A stretch of 9,239 nt of DNA from Desulfosarcina sp. GTDB taxonomy: Bacteria > Desulfobacterota > Desulfobacteria > Desulfobacterales > Desulfosarcinaceae. A program made the translations under genes and the position numbers. Positions 1 through 9,200 of this stretch are shown here, piece by piece. Position 1 is the first letter of the stretch, and every line of letters starts with the position of its first letter. The notes beneath the pieces are model-generated. The model made no database searches. It worked only from the letters and a program-made list of their open reading frames with translations, and was not told where the DNA came from. The stretch spans positions 1 through 9,239 of the forward strand of contig DAOWNV010000087.1 in NCBI GenBank assembly GCA_030642405.1. The letters are read 5' to 3'.

Positions 1-215
1 GCCGTCCTTCTCATCATCCTCCAGGAAGACCAGTTCCTGCTCAAAGTCGACCGGACAACCCGGTAGTAACTTTTCAAATACCTTATTTCGGTATTCCTCC
101 ACATCCTTTTCGGTAAGTAGGGGGACGACCGGCAGCAGCTTTTGTAACAGGTAGGTATCCAGTTTATTACCGACAAGATAATCGACCAGATCGGCGCTGG
201 TCGGCAGGGGAATGC
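1..215 (-). other. Helical tail of the visible fragment (residues about 3008-3079)
   Basis: Sequence such as TSADLVDYLVGNKLDTYLLQ and 'TEKDVEEYRNKVFEKLLPG' looks helical and holds one cysteine (residue about 3061). It runs off the left edge of the window with no stop codon, so it may be the start of another domain. No family recognised. Confidence 0.4.
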
Positions 216-3200
216 CGAACTTTTCCTCCTTTTTAGCATCGCCCTTTTTCTTTTTGTCGGTATCCTCTTTCTTGGCCACATCTTGCCCGGCCGCTACAGT
301 TTCTTCCATGCCGACTTTGACAAAGGAAAAAAGTTCTACGGACTTGTCCGCTTCGACAATGATCGCATCGGTGGTTTTGGACACTAATACGACTTCCGGG
401 TCGCTATTGCTCACCTCGATCGGCGTGTTTTCTTTGGTATATGCAGAGAAAAGGGGAACCTTGATGGTTCGGGTCTCCTCTGGTTCAAGCACAATTGCCC
501 CCTTGGGCGCGAGGGTTTTTTTGGGGTTGGCAGTGACCACGATCGTCAGGATGCTGTCCTTATCGCCTGCGCCCTTTAAGGTCACGGTTGCTTTGCCTTC
601 GGCCTTGGCCGTCAGGGGCAGGTATAAGGCCTTACCTCCGGATGGGACACCGGAATGGACGGCCAAGGTCAGCTTTTCACGGGGATGATTTGGTTCAGCA
701 GGTCGGACATCCGTGGATAGGACTTCCGGGCCCACGATGACCAAAAAATCGTCTTTGCCCTTCCCGAGGCCGTAACCGGTTAGATCAAGAGTGCCCGTCA
801 CGCGACCCAAGCCGACGCTCTTGGCGGTAACGAATCCGTTGGGGAAACTGGATCGAACCTCAACGGCGCCGGAAGATTCAAAATCCAGTGCCTGGGTAGC
901 CGCCGGTCCCACAAGCTGGGCTAAAAACCAGCCCACCGGAATCGGCACGGGCACGCCTCCAACAGGCACCGTCACCGGTGGGATGAGCTTGAGCAGTTCG
1001 CGGGCGGCCTCGAGCACATCCACTCCTCGCAGGAGTCCTCCCATAAAATCGAATTTAACAGAGACCAATTCGGCAAAACCGGTGTGTCCGATCCAATTGG
1101 TCAGATAAGGCCCCCAGGTTCTGAGATAGGTGGGCCAATCGTTGGGATTGGCCCAAGGTCCGCTCAAAGAAAGGATCATGGGAATGTTGAATTCGGCGAG
1201 CTTTTTGGCCGCTTGCGCGTAGCCGTCGCCTTGTTTTCCGCCTGCAGTCTTGGCGGCTTCGGTCTGCTCCTCGAACTTCTTTTCCAGCCGTTCGTAGATC
1301 AAATTGACGAGATACTGAGCAGCCTGAGGCCCGAAGGAAAGAAAGGAGCGCGGCTGGATTTCGATCCCTTTGATACTGCCGATACCCACTATGACAAGGG
1401 CATAGTTGGAGTATTTTACATCACCGTTCGGCATGGTGTGAACGGCCCGAATGATATTGTACCCGTTTTCCTTGGCCGTGAGTTTTCCCGTACGGTCGTC
1501 GATTTCGATCTCGGCTCTTGGGGGCATTCCGATCGTACCAAATTTGCCGGCATCTAGTTTGTAGGATCCCAAAAGCTTACTGAGTTTTTCCTCGATTTTT
1601 TTGTCAAGACCGGTTTTGTGGACAAGGCCTAATATATCCTTCAGGGTTTGATACTCGGTGCTGGCCGAACGGGTCACGTCCACAGCGTCTAACACACGTA
1701 GGACCTCCAGTTGTTTGGTCACCCCTTCCGATGGGGGGTTTTTAGTATCCCCGAGGAGAATGATACTGGGATTGAGAATCAATCCTCCGGCCCGATCGCC
1801 TTCAATAGGCGGCCCGTCCACTAATACCTGTGCAAGGTCGGTTGCCGTGCACAGTTCTTTAGTCGCCTTATTTTGAGCCGCAACAAATACATGATTGGAA
1901 ATGAGGCCGCCGGCAGAGGTTTTCGGAATTATGAATTTAAAATCGATCTTTTTCTCATCTTTGACCTTGAGTTCAAACGGCGGGGAAGGTGGCAGCTTCA
2001 AACCGTCTTCTTCCTTTGCCTTCTCTTCCTTTGCCTTCTCGTCTGCGGAAGGTGGCAGCTTCAGACCGTCTTCTTCCTTTGCCTTCTCGTCTGCGGAAAG
2101 CTGCACCAGATCGATGTCGCCCACGCTGACCTCTTCAAGGTCGGTCTTTCCGGCATTAATGATACGGATCCTGTACTTGATGGTTTCACCGGGTTTAGCG
2201 GAAACACGCTCGTGGTAGTTCTCCAGAGCCTTGGTCTTCACCCGTTTGATGACGCACAAATTACCAGGGGCTTCTTCTTTCGGGCTGTAGGGGGACGGAG
2301 CCCGCCGCACGGAAACCTTGTCACTGCCACTACCCCCACGTCGGTCAGTAGCCATAACGGTGATTTCAGTCTCTCCCTCTGCTTTTAGCTGAACCTCATC
2401 ACCCGGTTTTGTCTCGAATCGGTACTCACCATTGGGCTCCTGTGTTGCCTCCACTTTTTTGCCGTTGATTGTGATCTTGGACAATGGCTCTTGGCTCTCT
2501 ATAAGCCCCCAGACCGGCATTTTTTTTGCCATGGTGGCATAAATAGGGTCCTGTTTTGGTGGTGAATAAATTTTCACAACTGGACGCCCTCTGAGCGGCT
2601 TCACCACATTGATTTTTACTGCAGCCGAAACTGGTCCTACGCTATTTCCCCCTTCGTCAAAGCCCTGGACAGTACTAAGTCCAATTAGTGTTTTCTCTGT
2701 GTCGGGTACCTTAAACTTTTTAACTTCTTTTTTAACACCTTTTTTTTCTCCATTGATTGGTAGGTTGGAGATCTCTATCGTTTCCGTCAAGGAATCCTGA
2801 ATTTTCAGATTCTTGAGATTTACATTCCCTTTATTGCGGACGATCCATTCACGATTGACTGTCTCTGCCTTTTTAACCGAGGTCTCATACTGTTCGTTCA
2901 CGGTGGAAATCAATTCGAGCCGTGGGCTGGGCGGGGTCTTGCCGTCAACCAGACAAATCGGAGAGTCTGGGATAGGCACCGGTGGTTTTGGACGGACCGC
3001 TTTCCCCTGGGTCTCCGGGGGAGTTGCTTTATCGTTCGGATATAAAAGATAATAATAAAATCCGTCAAAATTATTGACTTTGTCGTATTCAGAAAAAAGA
3101 GATTCCGGATCCGCTACAAGCTGAATTTTGTGGATTCCTTTGAGTTTGGGTTTGACTTCAAATTTCTGTTTCTTTTTACCCGGCGCCTTTTCATTTTTTT

Positions 3201-6200
3201 TGTTATCTTCGGCTTTATCTTTATTATTTGACTTTTTTTGACTCTTCTTATTATCCCCTTTTTTATCATTGCCATTTGACTCATTTTCGATCTCCCTCGG
3301 AAAGTAAATACTTTCGCCCGGAACGAGATCGGCGCTATAACGATTCACTTCCTTGTCATTGTGATAGAGAGCCACCTCCAGACCCGATACGCCCACATAT
3401 CCGCCGTTATACAGCCGTGCGGGTATCTTAAGCTTCAGTTCAGCAGCACCCTCACCGGCTGGTGTTGGCCTAAAATCTAATATATCTTCCGTTTCGCACT
3501 TTTTATAGCTCTTCCCCCTTGCTTCCCAATCGCTAAATTTCAGGAGGGTCTCTTTATAGATGGCAGTGATCTTTGGATCGTTACGCACCTTTTCAATGAA
3601 ATTCATTACCTTGATGATAAACCGGTTAGCCTCTGTTTCGTCTCGAATCTGTCGTCCCACATCCACTTTTCTCCGGAACATCTCATAGGCCAAAAGCGCT
3701 TCTTCTTTTGTTAGGATATTGGATTTCTCTTTAAAACTCAGTAACGCTGTAGATGCAATATATTCGGTAAAGCTTTCGCATGGCTTATAGGAAAAATCCG
3801 ATATGCTTTTTTCCTTTTTTTTGGGATCATCAATGGCTGTAAAGCAACCCTTGGTCCCACGGTATTGATCGCGGGAGGTCTTCAGCAACAGTCGATTGCC
3901 GGCTTCAGATGCAAGCAATTTTCCATACATGGCTCGAATACCAGCCTTCGCGGCCTTGTGTATTTTCTTTAGATAGAAGGGTGAATGAATTTCAACATTG
4001 CCAAGTCCGACGCCTTTAATGCGGATCCTTGCTCCGGATTGGTTCAAAGCAAAATCCTCCAGACAACCCCATTCCTTACCTTCCAGGCGCGGTATGTGAC
4101 TTGGTTCTTTGAAGTTTTTATCTCTGGCCTCTTCTGTCAGGATATATACATATTTCTTTTTCCAGGGATCGTAGCGTTTGCTGCTCTTATCGATCGGTTC
4201 ACTGAGCTTCTCTAATACGTCGTCAAGATTAATCCTATTACTATATTCAACCCGATTCTCTCCCTTACCTTCACCGACCCACTCACCCTCCAGTATCCAC
4301 TTCAAAATATTGCCATTACGGCCAAGACAGAGGTCTCCGTATATATCACTGCCGGCGCCGCAACTGCCTGCCACCGGCGCCACATCCCGATAGGCATATT
4401 TAATAGCGCTTTCTCTAACCGGAAATACGCTGACATCAGCGTGTTTTAGTGAGGGGATCCGGTGTATTGCCTCTTCAACCTGAATGGCGCAATCCTTGGC
4501 CTTTTTGACTAAATCGACGGGTACGATAAATTCAAAGTCATAATCGCTGAGCCCCGGTTGGTATGCCGTAGAGCATTGTCCGTTTTCCGGCCAGATACAT
4601 GCACTGCTTCCCTGTGATAAGAGAGCCGCATTTAAATTTTCTTCACCACGGGGATCAATCTTAAAAAATTTCTTGCACTCGTCTGTAGCAAAACCGTTCT
4701 TGATTCCTTTGAGCAGTTCTCTTCGCTCATCTTCAAGGGTAGAATACCGGATGATTCGATCAATGGGTAAGTATGTAGCATCAACCCCAAAGTCTTTGGT
4801 ACAAGCTGTGTCGAGTCTCAGGACAAGTAGGCCAAGGTCTTTTTGGAGTACGTAAGCCAATCCCCTACTTTCATCAAAACGGATATCTTGGGCTCTGCCT
4901 CCAGGGATCTCAATTTTGTATAGAATACGATCATCTTCGCCATCTGTATCCTTATCAAGCTTTCCAGCATAATGGGCCAGGGTGAGATCAATAACCAGTA
5001 CCCATTTCCCGCCTGCAAGAAGCGCCATGTTTTTATCGGGGATTGCTACGGCCCGGTATGCGCCATCCGGGGTAGGCATCCAACCTATTACTTCCGGTTT
5101 ATGAGGTTCTGTGATGTTTACAAAATATAACCGCTCTCCTCTGCCTTGTCCCACTAAAGCAAGATTTAATAACTCATCGAAAACTGTGATTTCTTTTCCT
5201 TCATCATGGTCCTCATTTTCCTCAAGGCCTGTTCTTCCGTCGCGGTCCCAGTCAACCATTACCTCCTTTACAACGGATACCCGGTAGGCCTTTTCGATTT
5301 TGATAGGCTTATCCTTTTTCCCTTGTTTCTCTTTCTCTTCTTTTTTACTTTTCCCCTCTTTTTTTTTCACACCCAAAGGAACAAGACCCGACGCATCGAA
5401 AATGTATAGATCATCTTTTACGGCCAAAACAATGTCTTCCATGACTTGCAGGTCAGCAAAAGTCATACCCTTGGGAAACTCATCATCAACGTCAATGGCC
5501 GTTGCTACAATCGAATTAACGCCTGGCTTGAGTTTTATCTCAACCTTCCCTGTGCAATCCTCCGGCATGTTTTCTCTGGCACCAAGCCAAGATTCCCGCT
5601 TGCGCTTGCATGCAAGTTTACCATTGATATAGATTTCATCGAGTTTCCCTTTCCCGGAAACCAAGCTTGCAGCGACTGTAAGGGTATCACTATCCGCTAC
5701 TGATAAATGGGGAAGATCAATTATAACGTTCCCCGAACCTTCCATTGGATTGTCCTTGAAATTTCTGCGCACCAAACGACTGGCTGTTCCAATTTTCAGA
5801 TTGTTTTTTGCAAATGCAGTGGCTTGAATGCGATTAACTCCCTCTCGAAGTGGTAATTTAGGCACCTCAAATGCAACCGGATTGCCCTTCGCGTCTCTTT
5901 TGATCTCAGCCTGAAACCCATTGACAATTATGGCTGCAATTTCCGGGTCTTTTATCCGTCCATCGACCTTGATTATCTCCGATACGGGTTTTAAATGCTC
6001 TGGGTAATTGATGGAAAATGCGTCGCTTTTTTTCTCTAACGAGCCGTCATCAAATACGACAAAAACCCCCGTCTTTTCCTGAGGGATGAATGACGGGCCA
6101 AATTGCTCACCACGCTTTATGATTGGGAGTGTTGGAAGAGCCTTGGAAAGGTCAACGGTCATGATCCCTATACCCTGGTTTATGAAATAGACGGTATGTT

Positions 6201-9200
6201 CCGAATCGGTATCGATCATATAGGGAATTGCAGTAGTTTGTGGAATACCCTTTATATTCATCCCAAAATTACCCAGTAGTTTTTCATATCCCATTTTCAA
6301 TGCAGGTGGTATGAGTGAATCCATCAGGCCAGTCGATTCCACTGGTATAGGCTTGAGGACGAACTCGGTTTTACTGTGCAGCACCTCCAGTGGAATGGAA
6401 ACCATTGATGAATGCATCCATTTTGGATCAGCCGGATCACTTACATCAAAGACCCGCAATGTACTGAAGGTTCCGCTATTGCCGAAGGTGATCAGCGCAA
6501 GATCTCCCGTGACAGGATTCCCGGTTAGCCCTTTGAAATTGACGTCCGCCATTCCCTTTACTGCCCAAATCGGACCACTTTTCTGATATTCCCTCCCCTC
6601 AAAAGCCGTTTCTTTCATTATCTTTGGTGCTTTAGGGTCAGATAGATCGATAGTCAAGAAACGGTTCACAATTTTTGTTTGAGAAGGATTCTCATCATTT
6701 ATCTGAATTTTGCGCTGCGTCACCAACGCCACATCACCAATTATGTCAAAAGTCTTGATTGAGTCGATTTCCTTTTTACCGATTATTTTAAAACCGGGTG
6801 CGCTTGTAAATAACAACTCAAAATTAGACGCAAGTGGCTTTCCGTTCATCCCGGGCCTGCGAATGCCCCCCCTCGGAGCAATTAACCTGTATTGTGTGGA
6901 AGGTTTAAGGAAACTACGCGGTTTTACCGTTACAATGTAGGCCTGTTGATCATCTTTTTTGCGGAACTTTATATCAATAGGAACTCGTTTCCATTGTGCG
7001 CCCTCTGTTTTTTCCTCAATGAAAAGGGAATCTTTAAGGGTTGTGGTCTCAATTAGGTGTGAAAAACTAATGCTTATGGCTGCGTCCACAGGTACGGCAT
7101 AATTTGCCTGTGAAGTCGTCCCTGTTACGAAAAGATCATTGTCATCCTCTCCAAGGACCAAAACAGATGCAAGACTGTCCGGGGGCAGCGCCTTTACTCT
7201 GGTCTTATAAATTAGTTCGTTGTTCGAAAGGTCAATCACTTCAATGTTGGCAGGTATTCCTGCCCTCACGGGAACTATAGCTGCTTCATGTGTCGAAAGG
7301 TCGAAGGCCTCCACTCCCCTCAATTTCACACCGATCTCAGGTTTATCTTTAGAACTCGGTAGGTTGTCGGCGACTGCCCCGATTTCAGAGGCAGGGAAGG
7401 GACTCAAGATCGGAACATAAGCGAGCGATCCGGTACTGAAAACGGCCATTACCAGGCGTTCAGTGTCTTTTCGTATTCCGCGAAAGGGAGGCGAACTCGT
7501 CTCGATAACTCGACGCCCATCTTCCAGCGTCTTCAGGGTCGCCTTGTCCACGAGGCTCCAGAAGTCTCTACCACCTACCTTTGTTATTTCAAAAAGAAGG
7601 AACTGTTCATTCCCTGTTAGGATGGGATTCGCCGGGAAACGCAGCTTGATGTCGGGAGGGTTGGCAGCTGCGGAAATCAAGATTTTCTCACCTGGTGTAA
7701 CTTCGGTAGGTAGCGTCAAGCGAAGGGTGGGCGTGCCTGGCACATTTACCGTGCGCGGTGTTTTGTTCGGGGAATCTGCAACAATGGGAAGCGCAGTCTT
7801 CAGTTCACTAAACCGGAGGTTCAGGTCCTTACCTTGTAGGCGAAAAATCAACTTAGTTCCCGGCTGGAGGTGGTCCGGAAGTGTAATCTCGCGTTCAATC
7901 CTGAACAATGGAACTAGATCAATCATGTCGAAATCGGGAAATCCATCTATCGAAAATCGGAGCTCTAAAGTATCGGTGAGTTCAACACCACTCATATTAA
8001 AGCTGACTGCACCAGCTATGAAACCTGGCAACTCCCTGGAAAAGGGATGCTGGATTCCCTTTATATCCAATGGTTCTATCTTAACGATGGTATCTTGGGG
8101 AAGGAAACCGGCTGGGATGTTGACCCCAACACCCTTTTTGCCCCGAATCACACCGCCATCTCGACTCAGGACGGCAACTCCCGGCGGCGGCGTCACTCGC
8201 CCGATATTAATAGTGGTCTCATTGCCGGCCTCATCGAGCAACAAAAGCTCCAGGTCGTCGGTCAAGCCAGCCGAAATGGATACAGAGAAGCTCCCATCAT
8301 CAGAGGCGATCACTGTACTTAACACGCCGGTGGCGGTATTTTTGACTGTTACCACCACACCCGGTTCCACAGTCCCTTGAGTCCCTGAAACCTTGGAAAC
8401 GCCATCGACCGGTGTCCCGGCCGTGATTTGCCCTGCCTCTGGAGGAGGCGGCGGCGTGGTATCAACGGTCACAAATGAGGTGGCAAATGTGTCGTCCGGT
8501 TGATTGCCAAAAAGCGGGTTCCCGAAAATGTCCCGAATAAGGGGTGACAGCTCTATGGTATGAACCGTCTCAGGCGCAAGCGGCGCATCGGTACGTAAAA
8601 CCACCGTCGCCCCATCGGGAAGAAGGTTCAATGCCCCTGAAATTTCCTTTTTGTCCGCTCGAAGCTTGAAAGTGTTTGCGGTAATAGTGGTCGGGTCTAT
8701 ACGCTCCGAAAAGCGCACCCGAATCGGCGTGGTCGTCGGAACCCCATTTGCGCCTTTGTCAGGGGTTGTGGAAATAACGGAAGGTCGGAACTCTCCAAGG
8801 AGAAGGTCGGCAGTCAGCGTTGCGCCCCGTCCTTTAACCGCCTTGATGACCGTCGCGCTTCGGCCGTCGGTCAAGTCTTTGGCGTAAACCGAAACCGCGC
8901 CGGTGGGGACTGCCAATACATAGCGGGGATCCTCGGTGTCCGCGAGACTAATGAACCGAAGTTGGTCGGTACCGACCAGAACCCTTCCCAGCTTTTCGCC
9001 ATCGGACCTAACCGACCCGGTCAGATATCCGACGGCTTCCCTCATGCGCACAAAATAGTATCGGCCTTCCGTGCGGATTCCAGGCAAGGGCGGTTTTGCC
9101 TCACTGCCCGAAATGGTCAGGGTCCGGCCTTTGACAGCACCGATGCCTACCAACTCATAGCGGGTGACATCCTGTACCCGGACAGGCCGAACGGCGAGGA

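Larger units (their letters stand above)
4810..5439 (-). other. Propeller-like block 2 with acidic loops and a Lys-rich insert (residues about 1267-1476)
   Basis: Strand motifs are 'DIVLAVKDDLYIFDASGLVPLG', then after a Lys/Glu-rich insert 'LNLALVGQGRGERLYFVNI', the LVIVD-style 'VNITEPHKPEVIGW' (5095-5121 and onward), 'KNMALLAGGKWVLVIDL', and 'RGLAYVLQKDLGLLVLRL'. These look like propeller blades of the same kind as block 1. Two acidic loops, listed separately, are placed in the turns. The block is interrupted by the poly-lysine insert at 5291-5373. Confidence 0.55.

Noticed and set aside
212..1557. Three plus-strand open frames near the left edge
   Set aside because: All are antisense shadows; the minus strand encodes continuous beta-rich sequence there.
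1984..2094. Possible CRISPR-like repeat
   Set aside because: Only two directly abutting copies, no spacers, and the unit is in frame with a protein.
1873..2388. Plus-strand open frame with an apparent Phe/Leu/Cys-rich hydrophobic repeat
   Set aside because: The hydrophobic repeat is the antisense image of the Lys/Glu-rich tandem repeat at 1984-2094, not a membrane protein.
4818..5018. Short minus-strand open frame in a different phase
   Set aside because: It overlaps the giant frame on the same strand, has no separate ribosome-binding site that I can see, and its product looks like no family.
5341..5367. T-rich plus-strand run resembling an intrinsic terminator
   Set aside because: No GC-rich hairpin precedes it, and it is the complement of the poly-lysine codons of an open frame.
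5359..5367. Programmed ribosomal frameshift at the A9 run
   Set aside because: The zero frame stays open for more than 1,700 codons after the run and encodes recognisable domains, so no shift is needed; no stimulatory structure was seen.
5605..5616. Perfect 12-bp palindrome (cttgcatgcaag)
   Set aside because: It lies inside a coding strand and is short enough to occur by chance in a window of this size; no second copy was noticed.
7463..8380. A 305-codon plus-strand open frame starting with ATG
   Set aside because: It lies wholly antisense to the giant frame. Its product is Ser/Arg/Pro/Thr-rich with no recognisable domain, whereas the opposite strand gives clear Ig-like motifs. It is open because the coding strand lacks the antisense stop triplets in that phase.
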